From DATBRV01 sp036560145 (GTDB taxonomy: Bacteria; Myxococcota_A; UBA9160; SMWR01), in contig DATBRV010000149.1 in the NCBI GenBank assembly GCA_036560145.1, forward strand, positions 8,068 through 72,067: a stretch of DNA of 64,000 nucleotides. Direction: 5' to 3'. How positions within the stretch are numbered: position 1 is the first letter of the stretch; every line of letters starts with the position of its first letter. Positions 54,013-63,415 of this stretch are shown one piece after another. The notes below the pieces were generated by a model. That model worked only from the letters and a program-made list of their open reading frames with translations, had not been told where the DNA came from and did no database searches. Both the position numbers and the translations under genes were made by a program.

Positions 54013-54876
54013 TCAGCGCAAGGCATCGTCGTGGACTCCATACACCTTCGCGAGTAGCTGGCTGACGAGGCCGGTCACGGGCATCGCGATCCGGTGGTCG
54101 TGGGCCATCTGCAATGCCAGACCGAGATCCTTCTCCGCGATCTCCATGCGACCCCGCAGGTAATCCTGGAGCTTCTCCGATCGGAAGACCTCGTCGGGCA
54201 TCTTGTAGGGGCTCAGGTACTGAAGGAGCAGCGGGTTCAGCATCGTGGTCGTCTTGCCACCTTCCTCGAAAAGCTCCTGCGGCAGGCCCATCGCCTTGGC
54301 GAGCAGCATGGCCTCCAGCGAGGCGGCGAACGACAGGTTGGTGAGCACGTTCAGGGCCAGCTTCAGCTTCGCCGCGCGTCCGAACGCGCCCGTGAAGAGG
54401 ATCTTGGTGGCGGCTGCCTCGAGGTAGGGCCGCGCCTTCTCGAAGGCGGCCTCGTCGCCGGAAACCATGTAGAAGGCATCGCCCTGGGCGGCGCGCACGG
54501 GGCCGCCCGCGACCGGCGCCTCCAGGACGGCCACCCCGTGCGGCTTTCCCTCCGCTGCCATCTCCTCGATGGTGGAGGGATGCACGGTGCTGTGGATCGC
54601 CACCACCGAGCCCGCCTTGGCGTTCGCGAACACGCCCTCCTGCCCGCAGAGCACCGAGCGCACGTGGCTGTCGGCCGGAACGCAGATTCCGATCACGTCC
54701 GCGTTCTGCGCGACCTCGCGGGCGCTCCGGGCCGGCTTGGCCCCGCCGGCCACGATCTCGCGGATCGCCGCCTCGTCGAGGTCGTAGACGATGGTGGGCA
54801 GGCCCTTGGGCGCGAGATTCCCCGCCAGCGCCTTGCCCATGATCCCGAGTCCGATGAATCCGCAGCGAATCGCCAT
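54013..54876 (-). CDS. 3-hydroxyisobutyrate dehydrogenase-type oxidoreductase
   Basis: 287 residues, start after GGAGGAG. The NAD-binding GFIGLGIMG is at 6-14, the substrate loop at ~120 reads VLEAPVAGGPVRAAQG, the catalytic Lys lies in AAKLKLALNVL, and the C-terminal region ends with KDLGLALQMAHDH. It belongs to the beta-hydroxyacid dehydrogenase family (HIBADH, GarR, tartronate semialdehyde reductase). It sits upstream of the crotonase on the same strand; valine or 2-methyl-acid breakdown is plausible. Confidence 0.88.
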   Translation of the reverse strand: MAIRCGFIGLGIMGKALAGNLAPKGLPTIVYDLDEAAIREIVAGGAKPARSAREVAQNADVIGICVPADSHVRSVLCGQEGVFANAKAGSVVAIHSTVHPSTIEEMAAEGKPHGVAVLEAPVAGGPVRAAQGDAFYMVSGDEAAFEKARPYLEAAATKILFTGAFGRAAKLKLALNVLTNLSFAASLEAMLLAKAMGLPQELFEEGGKTTTMLNPLLLQYLSPYKMPDEVFRSEKLQDYLRGRMEIAEKDLGLALQMAHDHRIAMPVTGLVSQLLAKVYGVHDDALR

Positions 54877-54971
54877 GTGCGCACTCCTCCGCTGGACGCG
54901 CATGGTACCGGAGGGGCGGGCAGGGCCCACCCGGCGTTCGCGCTAGTCTCCCGCACCCCAGGAGGTCCGCG

Positions 54972-55391
54972 ATGCTCGAGCATGGAATGATCGCGCCGGT
55001 GCTGACGCTGGTGGGCTGGACGTTCGTGATGTGGTTCTGGATGTACGCGACGCGCATCCCGGCGATGCAGCGGGCGGGAATCGACCTGGCAGAGATCTCG
55101 CGCACCGGCGCCAAGCTCGAGCTGCCGGCCGAGGTGAGCCGGGTGGCGGACAACTACAACCACCTGCACGAGCAGCCGACGATCTTCTATGCGCTGGCGC
55201 TCGCCGCGCAGCTCGGCGGCGCCGCCGATGCGACGAACGTCGGGCTGGCGTGGGCCTACGTCGTGCTCCGTATCGTGCACTCGTTCGTGCAGGCGACGAA
55301 GAACGTGATCCCGGTGCGCTTCGCGGTGTTCACGCTCGGCTCGGTGGTGCTCATGGTCCTGCTCGTGCGCACCGCGAGCCGCCTCGTCTAG
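54972..55391 (+). CDS. MAPEG family membrane protein
   Basis: 139 residues with four hydrophobic helices. ADNYNHLHEQPTIFYALALAAQ is the MAPEG core (glutathione-binding helix region) and VVLRIVHSFVQATKNVIPVRFAVF the later helix. Bacterial members are glutathione-dependent membrane enzymes of unknown substrate. The stop shares a CTAG with the convergent SDR stop. Confidence 0.85.
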   Translation: MLEHGMIAPVLTLVGWTFVMWFWMYATRIPAMQRAGIDLAEISRTGAKLELPAEVSRVADNYNHLHEQPTIFYALALAAQLGGAADATNVGLAWAYVVLRIVHSFVQATKNVIPVRFAVFTLGSVVLMVLLVRTASRLV

Positions 55392-56350
55392 AGCGGGAAG
55401 CGCTGGCCCACCAACCCTTCCGAGACCGACCAGAGCCGCTTCGCGCTCTCCGGATCGAGGGCGTAGGAGCGGACGCCCTCGGTGGCGCTGCCGTCGTCGT
55501 TCACGCCGGCGACGTGGCAGTCCTCCAGGTAGAGACCGCCGCGTCCCTTTAGCTCGGGCGCCGTGGCGGCGTAGACCGAGGTTGCCGCTCCGGACTCGAC
55601 CGTCTTCACGCGCAGCTTCCCGCCCGGCGCGCGCTTGCGCAGGTATTCATAATCCTCCGGCACCAGGTGGCGCGCGAGGTCGGTCATGATCACGCCGGGA
55701 TGCAGGGCGTTCGCGTGCACGCCGCGCGCGCCGAGGCGCCGCTCCAGCTCGACCGCCAGGAGGATGTTTGCGGTCTTGGACTGCCCGTAGGCCGACCACT
55801 TCTCGTAGGGGCGCCGCTCGAACGCGATGTCGTCGAAGACGACCGGCGACATCTGGTGGCCGCGCGAGCTGACCGAGACGATGCGCGCGGGAGCTCCGCG
55901 CAGGAGCGCGGGCGCGATCAGGCCCGTCATCAGGAAGTGGCCGAGGTGGTTGGTGCCGAACTGAAGCTCGAACCCGTCGGTGGTCCGCGCGAAGGGGCAG
56001 GCCATCACGCCGGCGTTGTTCACCAGGATCTGGAGCGCCTCGTGGCGCGCCAGGAAACGCTCGGCAGATTTCCGGATGCTCGCCAGCGATCCGAGCTCGA
56101 GCTCTTCGACTTCGATCCCGTCGTTGCCCGTCGATTTCCGGATCCCGCGGGCGATCTCCTCGCCCTTGGCGACGTCGCGGGCGGTGATCACCACCCGGGC
56201 GCCCTGCGAGGCCAGCGCCCGCGCCGTCTCCGCGCCCAGTCCGCCGGAGCCGCCGGTGACGAGCGCCAGCTTCCCGTCGAGGTCGATCCCCTCCAGCACC
56301 TCCGCCGTGGTCGTGTCGTGGCCGAAGCCGTCGCGCGCCGATCGACTCAT
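55388..56350 (-). CDS. Short-chain dehydrogenase (retinol dehydrogenase-like)
   Basis: 320 residues, GGGAG four bases before the ATG. Cofactor loop TGGSGGLG at 32-39, NNAGVMA, SVSSRGH and catalytic YGQSK. The arrangement fits retinol-dehydrogenase/WW-domain oxidoreductase-like SDRs acting on lipid alcohols. It may follow a 26-residue hydrophobic peptide gene in an ATGA overlap. Confidence 0.88.
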   Translation of the reverse strand: MSRSARDGFGHDTTTAEVLEGIDLDGKLALVTGGSGGLGAETARALASQGARVVITARDVAKGEEIARGIRKSTGNDGIEVEELELGSLASIRKSAERFLARHEALQILVNNAGVMACPFARTTDGFELQFGTNHLGHFLMTGLIAPALLRGAPARIVSVSSRGHQMSPVVFDDIAFERRPYEKWSAYGQSKTANILLAVELERRLGARGVHANALHPGVIMTDLARHLVPEDYEYLRKRAPGGKLRVKTVESGAATSVYAATAPELKGRGGLYLEDCHVAGVNDDGSATEGVRSYALDPESAKRLWSVSEGLVGQRFPL

Positions 56351-56427
56351 CCGCTCCCTTTCATTCTGTTCGCTCGCGCGGCCGCGCCCCCGAGCAACAC
56401 GAGCGCCCCGCCGAGCGCGATCCACAT
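56347..56427 (-). CDS. Possible 26-residue membrane microprotein
   Basis: ATG 56427 opens a 26-codon frame (MWIALGGALVLLGGAAARANR...) consisting of one membrane helix and a basic tail, and its TGA overlaps the SDR start codon (ATGA). No convincing ribosome site precedes it, so it may be chance; the rest of the 281-base gap between the SDR and the glycosidase holds no gene. Confidence 0.2.
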   Translation of the reverse strand: MWIALGGALVLLGGAAARANRMKGSG

Positions 56428-56631
56428 CGACGCAGAAGCCCGCTGCCGCCGCCCAGGACCCGAAGCCCTTCGGCCAGCGAGATGCTGCTTGCGCCATCCG
56501 AGGCTCCATCTTGCGATCGGATTCTCCCACGCGGATCGCGCGCGGGTCAATTTCCTGGCGGGGGGTTGGACGCGGGCTCCTCTCGTGACAATCCCTGGAC
56601 CGCGGGCCCGAGACGGGCCAGGATCGGGCCG

Positions 56632-59298
56632 ATGGATGCCGTCAACCGGCGACGCGAGGCTCGTTCCGCGGAGCATGCTCGGCTCGCCGAGGCCCCCGAA
56701 GGCCGGCCGGGCGACTGGAAGGCCCTCGGCCCATATCTGAGCGAGCGCGCCTGGGGCAGCGTGCGCGAGGATTACAGCGCGGACGGCGACGCCTGGGCGT
56801 ACTTCCCGTACGAGCACGCGCGCTCGCGCGCCTACCGCTGGAGCGAGGACGGTCTCGCAGGCGTCTGCGACATCGAGCAGCGCATCTGCCTCGCGCTCTC
56901 GTTCTGGAACGGCCGCGATCCCTTCCTCAAGGAGCGGATCTTCGGTCTCACCGGTCGCGAGGGGAACCATGGCGAGGATGCCAAGGAATACTGGTGGTAC
57001 CTGGACGCGACACCCACCGCCTCGTGGTTGCGCTGGCGCTACCACTATCCGCAGGCCGAGTTTCCGTATGCGCGTCTGCGCGAGGAGAACGCCCGACGCG
57101 GCAAGCGGGACCGCGAGTTCGAGCTGATCGACACGGGGGTTTTCGAGGGCGATCGCTACTGGCAGATCGAAGCCGATTACGCGAAGGCAGCGCCTCGGGA
57201 CCTGTGTCTGCGCCTGCGCATCCGCAATGCCGGTCCCGAAGCGGCCGAGCTGCACGTGCTGCCGACGCTGTGGTTTCGAAACCGCTGGTCGTGGGAGCAG
57301 GGCAGCCCGCGACCCTCGATCCACGCCGCGCCGGGCGGGACGGCAGGCGTGGCCACCGCGATCGCCGAGGAGGCGCTGCTCGGCCGCTGGCGGCTCACGG
57401 CGGGGCCCGACCCGCTCGGCCGTCGGCCCGGGCTGCTCTTCTGCGAGAACGAATCGAACGCGCCGCGTCTGTTCGGAAGCGCAGCGCCGACGCCGTATCC
57501 GAAGGACGGCATCAACGACCACGTCGTGGCGGGCGCGGCGAGCGTCAACCCCGCGCAGCAAGGCACGAAGCTGGCGTGCTGGTATCGCCTGCGCGTGGCT
57601 CCCGGCCAGAGCGTCGAGCTGCGGCTGCGGCTGGCGCGCGACGAGACGGCGCGCGAGCTCGACCTCGGCGAGGGCTTCGAGCGCAGCTTCGCGGAGCGAA
57701 GCCGCGAGGCCGACGAGTTCTACGCCTCGCTCCGGCCCCCGGGCGCGAGCGAAGACGAAGCCGCCGTGATGCGTCAGGCCTTCGCCGGAATCATCTGGAG
57801 CCAGCAGTTCTACCACTTCGATGTGGCGCGCTGGCTCGACGGCGATCCGAGCCAGCCGCCACCGCCCGCCGCGCGCAGATCGGGTCGCAACGCCGGCTGG
57901 CGTCATCTCAACAACCACGACGTGCTCGCGATGTCCGACAAGTGGGAGTATCCCTGGTATGCCGCCTGGGACCACGCGATCCAGTGCGTGGTCCTCGCCC
58001 ACACCGACCCGCGCGCGGCGAAGCACCAGCTGCTGCTGATGCTGCGCGAGTGGTACATGCACCCGAACGGCCAGCTCCCGGCCTACGAATGGAACTTCGG
58101 CGACGTGAACCCGCCGGTGCACGCCTGGGCCGCGCTGGCGGTGTTCCGCATCGACGGCGGCGCCGACTTCGACTTCCTCGCCCGCGTCTTCCACAAGCTG
58201 GTGATCAATTTCACCTGGTGGGTCAACCGCAAGGACGCCCACGGCGACAACATCTTCGAGGGCGGCTTCCTCGGCCTCGACAACATCGGGCCCTTCGACC
58301 GCTCGGCCATGCTGCCCGGGGGCGAGGTCCTCGAACAATCCGATGGCACCGCGTGGATGGCGAAGTTCTGCCTCAACATGCTGGAGATGTCGCTGCGGCT
58401 CGCGGGCCGCGACCGCTCCTACGAGGGCCTCGCGGTCAAGTTCTTCGAGCACTTCGCGGTGATCGCCGCCGCCATGGGCGAGCTCTGGGACGAAGAGGAC
58501 GGCTTCTTCTACGACCGCCTGCGCAAGCCGGATGGATCGACGCTCGTGGTGCGAGCCCGCTCCATGGTCGGACTGCTTCCGCTCTTCGCGGCCGTGGACC
58601 TCGACGCTTCGCTCTGGGAGCGGCTTCCCGATTTTCGCAGGCGGGCGCGCTGGTTCATCGAGCACCGGCCGCGGCTGGCCGCCTGCCTGCGCTATTTCGC
58701 GCGGGGCGATCGCCCGGAGCTGCTCGCGCTCGTCGACGGACCGCGGCTGCGGCGCGTGCTCGCCCGCATGCTCGACGAAGCCGAGTTCCTGTCGCCCCAT
58801 GGGCTTCGCTCGCTCTCGCGCCACCACCGCGAGCATCCGCTGGTGATCGCGCTCGACGGCGGGGAGGCGCGGCTCGGCTACGAGCCCGCGGAATCGCAGT
58901 CGGGGCTCTTCGGCGGCAACTCGAACTGGCGCGGCCCAATCTGGTTTCCGCTGAACTTCATGGCGCTGGAATCGCTGCGCCATCTGCACCGCAGCCTCGG
59001 AGACGGGTTCCGGGTGGAGCTTCCGACGGGGTCCGGGGTGCTCGCGAACCTCGGCGAGGTGGCCGACGATCTCGAGCGGCGGCTGATCCGCCTGTTCCTG
59101 CTGGACGAGGATCGCCGCCGCCCGATCCACGGCGAGGTCGCGCTCTTCCAGCGCGATCCGGCCTGGCGGGATCAGCTGCTCTTCCACGAGTACTTCGACG
59201 GGGATACCGGCGAGGGGCTGGGCGCGTCCCACCAGACGGGGTGGACGGCGCTGGTGGGCGCGCTGATCGCGGGCCGGCGCGCCGGGCACGAGTCGTGA
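56632..59298 (+). CDS. MGH1/GH63-like glycoside hydrolase
   Basis: 888 residues. The N-terminal half is beta-rich (RWSEDGLAGVCD, FWNGRDPFLKERIFGLTGREGNHGED), and the C-terminal (alpha/alpha)6 barrel starts ~residue 400 (WSQQFYHFDVARWLDGD; WEYPWYAAWDHA; LPAYEWNFGDVNPPVHAWA). These blocks match MGH1-like proteins annotated as glucosidases near GH63. It would remove glucose or mannosyl residues from a compatible solute or glycan. It is followed by a sugar kinase on the other strand and by rpiB. Confidence 0.85.
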   Translation: MDAVNRRREARSAEHARLAEAPEGRPGDWKALGPYLSERAWGSVREDYSADGDAWAYFPYEHARSRAYRWSEDGLAGVCDIEQRICLALSFWNGRDPFLKERIFGLTGREGNHGEDAKEYWWYLDATPTASWLRWRYHYPQAEFPYARLREENARRGKRDREFELIDTGVFEGDRYWQIEADYAKAAPRDLCLRLRIRNAGPEAAELHVLPTLWFRNRWSWEQGSPRPSIHAAPGGTAGVATAIAEEALLGRWRLTAGPDPLGRRPGLLFCENESNAPRLFGSAAPTPYPKDGINDHVVAGAASVNPAQQGTKLACWYRLRVAPGQSVELRLRLARDETARELDLGEGFERSFAERSREADEFYASLRPPGASEDEAAVMRQAFAGIIWSQQFYHFDVARWLDGDPSQPPPPAARRSGRNAGWRHLNNHDVLAMSDKWEYPWYAAWDHAIQCVVLAHTDPRAAKHQLLLMLREWYMHPNGQLPAYEWNFGDVNPPVHAWAALAVFRIDGGADFDFLARVFHKLVINFTWWVNRKDAHGDNIFEGGFLGLDNIGPFDRSAMLPGGEVLEQSDGTAWMAKFCLNMLEMSLRLAGRDRSYEGLAVKFFEHFAVIAAAMGELWDEEDGFFYDRLRKPDGSTLVVRARSMVGLLPLFAAVDLDASLWERLPDFRRRARWFIEHRPRLAACLRYFARGDRPELLALVDGPRLRRVLARMLDEAEFLSPHGLRSLSRHHREHPLVIALDGGEARLGYEPAESQSGLFGGNSNWRGPIWFPLNFMALESLRHLHRSLGDGFRVELPTGSGVLANLGEVADDLERRLIRLFLLDEDRRRPIHGEVALFQRDPAWRDQLLFHEYFDGDTGEGLGASHQTGWTALVGALIAGRRAGHES

Positions 59299-59992
59299 CG
59301 TGGAAGGTAGTCGGCGCGTTCCTTCCCTGCTTCTTCCAGAGCAGGAAGCCTCCCCGGAAGGCGTTGCTGTTCGAGCCGAGCAGCGCGCCCTTGGGCAGCC
59401 TCCCGAGACGCAGAGCATTCCCGCCGCCGAGAACGACGTACTCCGCGCCGAGCGCGGCGGCGAGCCCCGCGACCACGTCTGCCACCGCCCTGCGCCAGCG
59501 CTTCTCGCCGAGCGCCTCGAGGCCGCGCAGCCCGACGCAATCCTCGTAGGTCTTTCCGTTCCTGTAGGGCAGATGCGCCAGCTCCATCGGCTCGAGATGC
59601 CCGTCGACGATCAGGGCCGAGCCGAGGCCCGTGCCGAGGCCGAGGAAGAGCATGCGCCCGCCTTGGTAGCTGCCGAGCGCCTGCATCGCCGCGTCGTTCA
59701 GGATGCGCACCGGCTTGCCGAAGGCCTTGCGGAAATCGAATCCCACCCAGCCCCGGCCGAGGTTCCTGGGCTCGGCGACCGGCTTGCCGTGCAACACCGG
59801 GCCGGGATAGCCGATCGAGACGACGTCGTAGCTCCAGTCCGCGGTGAGCTTCTCGACCGCGGTGACCATGCGCCGCGCCGTCAGCTTGGGGCCCGACGCA
59901 ACCTGGCGCGGCTCGCGCTTCCCGGTCGCGAGCACCTTCACGTGCGTGCCGCCGACGTCGATGACGAGGACCTTCACCGCAGGCCGCAGCAT
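58958..59992 (-). CDS. ROK/polyphosphate-glucokinase-like sugar kinase with antisense-derived tail
   Basis: The kinase core is residues 1-~225: VLVIDVGGTHVK, GYPGPV, LNDAAMQALGSYQGG, FLGLGTGLGSALI, YVVLGGGN, and GSNSNAFRGG where such proteins usually end. The open frame then continues another ~119 residues through the 3' end of the glycosidase on the other strand, giving an Arg/Pro/Ala-rich tail with no domain, overlapping it by 341 bases. Loss of the stop or a frameshift is likely. A GTG at 59977 (VKVLVIDVGG) may be the true start. It likely phosphorylates the sugar released by the neighbouring glycosidase. Confidence 0.75.
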   Translation of the reverse strand: MLRPAVKVLVIDVGGTHVKVLATGKREPRQVASGPKLTARRMVTAVEKLTADWSYDVVSIGYPGPVLHGKPVAEPRNLGRGWVGFDFRKAFGKPVRILNDAAMQALGSYQGGRMLFLGLGTGLGSALIVDGHLEPMELAHLPYRNGKTYEDCVGLRGLEALGEKRWRRAVADVVAGLAAALGAEYVVLGGGNALRLGRLPKGALLGSNSNAFRGGFLLWKKQGRNAPTTFHVTTRARRAGPRSARPPAPSTPSGGTRPAPRRYPRRSTRGRAADPARPDRAGRARPRRGSGGGDPRPAGTGGSAAARDRRPPRRGSRAPRTPSEAPPGTRLRGCGADGAAIPAP

Positions 59993-60066
59993 AGGCGCGG
60001 CGCCGCGTTTCCGCTCGGCGAGCGCACGGCCCGTGTAGACTCGCAGCCGCTGCGGTGGAGGGGATC

Positions 60067-60531
60067 GTGCGGATCGTGATCGGAAGCGACCACGCGGGAT
60101 TCGAGCTGAAGCAGGTGGTGGCGAAATTCGTGAGGGATTCGGGCCACGAGCTGCTCGACGTGGGCACCTTCAGCGCCGAACCGGTCGACTACCCCGACTC
60201 CGCCGAGGCCGTCGGCCGGGCCGTGCTCGCGGGCAGCGCCGAGCGCGGGATCCTCTTGTGCGGGAGCGGAGTCGGCGCGGCGGTCGCCGCCAACAAGCTG
60301 CCCGGAATCCGCGCCGGCATGTGCCACGATTCCTATTCGGCGCATCAGGGAGTCGAGCACGACGACATGAACGTGCTGGTGCTGGGAGGCCGCATCCTCG
60401 GTCACGAGCTGGCTTGCGAGCTGGTTCGGGTCTATCTGGCGGCGCGCTACACCGGCGCGGAGCGGCACCGGCGTCGACTCGACAAGATCCGGGCGCTGGA
60501 GATCCGATACGCGGGAGTGCGCGAGCCTTGA
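60067..60531 (+). CDS. rpiB: Ribose-5-phosphate isomerase B
   Basis: 154 residues from GTG 60067, selected because GGAGG lies just upstream (GTG 60055 is in frame but would place the ribosome site inside the gene). SDHAGFELK at 7-15, catalytic C65 in LLCGSGVG, and EHDDMNVLVLGGR at 98-110 are the RpiB/LacA-B signatures. It interconverts ribose-5-P and ribulose-5-P. Confidence 0.93.
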   Translation: MRIVIGSDHAGFELKQVVAKFVRDSGHELLDVGTFSAEPVDYPDSAEAVGRAVLAGSAERGILLCGSGVGAAVAANKLPGIRAGMCHDSYSAHQGVEHDDMNVLVLGGRILGHELACELVRVYLAARYTGAERHRRRLDKIRALEIRYAGVREP

Positions 60532-60549
60532 AGCCGCAACAGCCGTGCT

Positions 60550-61104
60550 TCAGCCGGCGTGCTTCTCGATCCACGCGACATAGCGGTCGGTCCAGCCCTG
60601 GAGGAACTTCGTGGTGCCCGGACTCGCGAGGTTTCCCTTCTCGTCGAACATGCCTTCCTTCACCTGGATGAAGACTTCCGGCTGGGCGAGCGTCGGCACG
60701 TCCAGGTATGCGAGCACGTTGCGCAGGTGTTGCTGCGCCAGCGCCGTGCCGGTGGCTCCGACCGAAGCGCCGATCACCCCGGCCGGCTTGCCGGCCCAGG
60801 CGTTCTGGCCGTAGGGGCGCGATGCGTGATCAATCGCGTTCTTGAGCACTCCTGGGAACGACCGGTTGTACTCGGGAGTGACGAACAGGAGCCCGTTCGC
60901 CGCAGTGATTTCGCTCTTCAGGCGCTTCACCGGCTCGGCCGGCTTGGCGTCGTCGTCCTGGTTGTAGAGCGGCAGATCGTCGATCCGAAGCTGCTGGAAC
61001 GAGAACCCGGCGGGGGCGAGCTTCGCGATGGCGCCGGCCAGCACCCGGTTGAAGGATTCGCGTCGCAGGCTGCCCACCACCACGGCGATCCGGTACGGGC
61101 TCAT
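60550..61104 (-). CDS. NAD(P)H-dependent FMN reductase
   Basis: 184 residues with GGAGGAG upstream. Flavodoxin-like fold: VVVGSLRRESFNR (FMN phosphate loop), FVTPEYNRSFPGVLKNAIDHASR and GATGTALAQQHLRNVL are characteristic of the YieF/ArsH-like azo/quinone reductase group. It diverges from the flavin monooxygenase by 49 bases and could supply reduced flavin or detoxify quinones. Confidence 0.9.
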   Translation of the reverse strand: MSPYRIAVVVGSLRRESFNRVLAGAIAKLAPAGFSFQQLRIDDLPLYNQDDDAKPAEPVKRLKSEITAANGLLFVTPEYNRSFPGVLKNAIDHASRPYGQNAWAGKPAGVIGASVGATGTALAQQHLRNVLAYLDVPTLAQPEVFIQVKEGMFDEKGNLASPGTTKFLQGWTDRYVAWIEKHAG

Positions 61105-61153
61105 GTCGGACTCCTCCATCGCGTTTGCGATAAGGTAATACCACGAGGCTCCC

Positions 61154-62938
61154 ATGACCGACCACGGCTTCGATCCCGACGCGCTGCGCGCGAAGTACCG
61201 CGAGGAGCGGGAGAAGCGGCTGCGCGCCGACGGCAACGACCAGTACCGCGAGGTGAAGGGGGAGCTCGCCCGTTTCGTGGAGGATCCCTACGTCGAGCCC
61301 GGGTTCACGCGGGCGCCGCTCCTCGATGAGGTGGTGGTGGCCGTGATCGGCGGCGGCTTCGGGGGCCTGCTCGCCGGCGCGCGGCTGCGCGAGGCCGGGG
61401 TCGAGAGCGTCCGCCTGATCGAGAAGGGCGGAGACTTCGGCGGCACCTGGTACTGGAACCGGTACCCGGGCGCGATGTGCGACGTCGAGTCCTACATCTA
61501 CCTGCCGCTGCTCGAAGAGCTCGGCTACGTGCCGACGGAGAAGTACGCCCGCGCGCCCGAGATCCTGGCCCACGCCCAGGCCATCGGCCGCAAGTACGAC
61601 CTCTACCGGGACGCCTGCCTCCAGACGGAAGTGACGGAGATGCGCTGGGACGAGGCCGGCGCGCGCTGGATCCTCGCCACCAACCGCGGCGACCGGATCC
61701 ACGCCCGCTTCGTGTGCATGCCCAACGGACCGCTCAACCGTCCGAAGCTCCCCGGCATCCCCGGCATCGAGTCCTTCGAGGGGCACTCGTTCCACACCAG
61801 CCGCTGGGATTACGAGTACACCGGCGGCAATTCGGAGGGAAACCTGACGGGCCTGCACGGCAGGCGCGTCGGCATCATCGGCACCGGGGCCACCGCCGTG
61901 CAGTGCGTGCCGCACGTCGGCGCGGCGGCCGAGCGCCTGTACGTCTTCCAGCGCACGCCCTCGTCGATCGACGTGCGCGGCAATCGCCCGACCGATCCGG
62001 AGTGGGCGAAGCGCCTTTCGCCCGGCTGGCACCGCCAGCGGATGGACAACTTCAACATCCTGGTGTCGGGCGGCTTCCAGGCGGAAGACCTGGTGAGCGA
62101 CGGCTGGACCGACATCATCCGCAAGCTGCTGGTGATGGTGCAGGAGCCCGGCTCGAACCTCTCGCCCGAAGGCCTGATGAAGACCATGGAGCTCGCGGAC
62201 TTCCAGAAGATGGAGCAGATCCGCGCGCGGGTGGACTCCCTCGTGCAGGATGCCGCGACCGCCGAGGCCTTGAAGCCCTGGTACCGTCAGTTCTGCAAGC
62301 GCCCGTGCTTCCACGACGAGTATCTCCAGAGTTTCAATCGGCCCAACGTCACGCTGGTGGATACGCAGGGCAGGGGGGTCGAGCGGGTGACGCGCAAGGG
62401 CGTCGTCGCGGGCGGCGTCGAGTACCCGATCGACTGCCTGATCTACGCGACGGGCTTCGAGGTCGGCACCGACTACACGCGCCGGGCGGGCTACGAGATC
62501 CTCGGGCGGGAGGGCGCGAGCCTGACCGACAAATGGCGTGACGGCGTGCGCACCCTGCACGGCATGCACAGCCATGGCTTTCCGAACTGCTTCATCATGG
62601 GGAACCAGCAGAGCGGCTTCACGGTCAACTACCCGCACATGCTGAACGAGCAGAGCCAGCACATCGCCTACATCGTCCGTCAGGCGCTCGACCGCGGCCT
62701 GCGCACGGTCGAGGTCTCGGAAGCCGCCGAGGCGGAGTGGGTCGACAGCATCCTCCGCCTCGCGGGCTTCGGGCGACAGTTCCTCGAGCAGTGCACGCCG
62801 GGCTACTACAACAACGAGGGCAGGCTCTCCGAGCGCGCCGCGCAGAACGGCTTCTACGGCGGCGGCTCGGAGGCGTTCTTCAAGCTCCTGCGGGACTGGC
62901 GCGCCGCGGGCGAGCTCGCCGGCCTCGAGCTCGCCTGA
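61154..62938 (+). CDS. Flavin-containing Baeyer-Villiger-type monooxygenase
   Basis: 594 residues. FAD loop GGGFGG at 66-71, NADPH loop GTGATA at ~245, and the Baeyer-Villiger fingerprint F208-x-G-x3-H214-x3-W218-D219 are intact. It would insert oxygen next to a ketone using NADPH and O2, consistent with sterol side-chain or cyclic-ketone breakdown in this lipid-rich window. The next genes, convergent, are a SnoaL-like protein and an SDR that may process the same compounds. Confidence 0.9.
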   Translation: MTDHGFDPDALRAKYREEREKRLRADGNDQYREVKGELARFVEDPYVEPGFTRAPLLDEVVVAVIGGGFGGLLAGARLREAGVESVRLIEKGGDFGGTWYWNRYPGAMCDVESYIYLPLLEELGYVPTEKYARAPEILAHAQAIGRKYDLYRDACLQTEVTEMRWDEAGARWILATNRGDRIHARFVCMPNGPLNRPKLPGIPGIESFEGHSFHTSRWDYEYTGGNSEGNLTGLHGRRVGIIGTGATAVQCVPHVGAAAERLYVFQRTPSSIDVRGNRPTDPEWAKRLSPGWHRQRMDNFNILVSGGFQAEDLVSDGWTDIIRKLLVMVQEPGSNLSPEGLMKTMELADFQKMEQIRARVDSLVQDAATAEALKPWYRQFCKRPCFHDEYLQSFNRPNVTLVDTQGRGVERVTRKGVVAGGVEYPIDCLIYATGFEVGTDYTRRAGYEILGREGASLTDKWRDGVRTLHGMHSHGFPNCFIMGNQQSGFTVNYPHMLNEQSQHIAYIVRQALDRGLRTVEVSEAAEAEWVDSILRLAGFGRQFLEQCTPGYYNNEGRLSERAAQNGFYGGGSEAFFKLLRDWRAAGELAGLELA

Positions 62939-62945
62939 GGCGGCA

Positions 62946-63398
62946 TCAGGCCTTCCGCTGCATCTGTTTCAGCATCGCGGCCATCTGCTGGTGGAGCAGG
63001 TTGATCGCCTGGAGCGGGCGAACCATCACCCGGAACTCCGTGATGCGCCCCGCGTCGTCGCAGGTGAGGATGTCGATGCCGTTCACGTGCTTGCCGGCCA
63101 GCTCGGTTTCGAACTCGAGCGCCGCCTGGTGGCCCGAGAGGATCTGCTTCACGTAGCGGAACTTGCTGGCGCGCGTCTCCTTCGGATCGGCGGCCGCGCT
63201 CTGCTTCGAGCCCTCGCCGATCGTGGCGTAGGCGGCGTTCAGGTAGAGCTTCGTCAGGTCCCTGCCGCGCTGCGGGCTGAAGACGACCGGCGAGAAGAAG
63301 ACGACGTCGTCGGCGAGGATGGCATCGAGGCCTCCCGGCAGCTCGCCACGCAGGTGGCGATGCCAGTTCTCGACGCAGCGGTGGATCGGGTCGGGCAT
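62946..63398 (-). CDS. SnoaL/NTF2-like small protein
   Basis: 150 residues from ATG 63398 (GGAG seven bases upstream); an alternative ATG at 63419 overlaps the SDR stop (ATGA) and adds seven residues. The RCVENWHRHLRGELPGGLDAILADDVVFFSPVVFSP start and FETELAGKHVNGIDILTCDDAGRITEFRVMVRP end form the cone-shaped alpha+beta barrel of the SnoaL-like/NTF2 superfamily. These bind or isomerise hydrophobic ligands. It is co-directional with the adjacent SDR. Confidence 0.8.
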   Translation of the reverse strand: MPDPIHRCVENWHRHLRGELPGGLDAILADDVVFFSPVVFSPQRGRDLTKLYLNAAYATIGEGSKQSAAADPKETRASKFRYVKQILSGHQAALEFETELAGKHVNGIDILTCDDAGRITEFRVMVRPLQAINLLHQQMAAMLKQMQRKA

Positions 63399-63415
63399 GG
63401 GGTCTCCGGTCTTCA

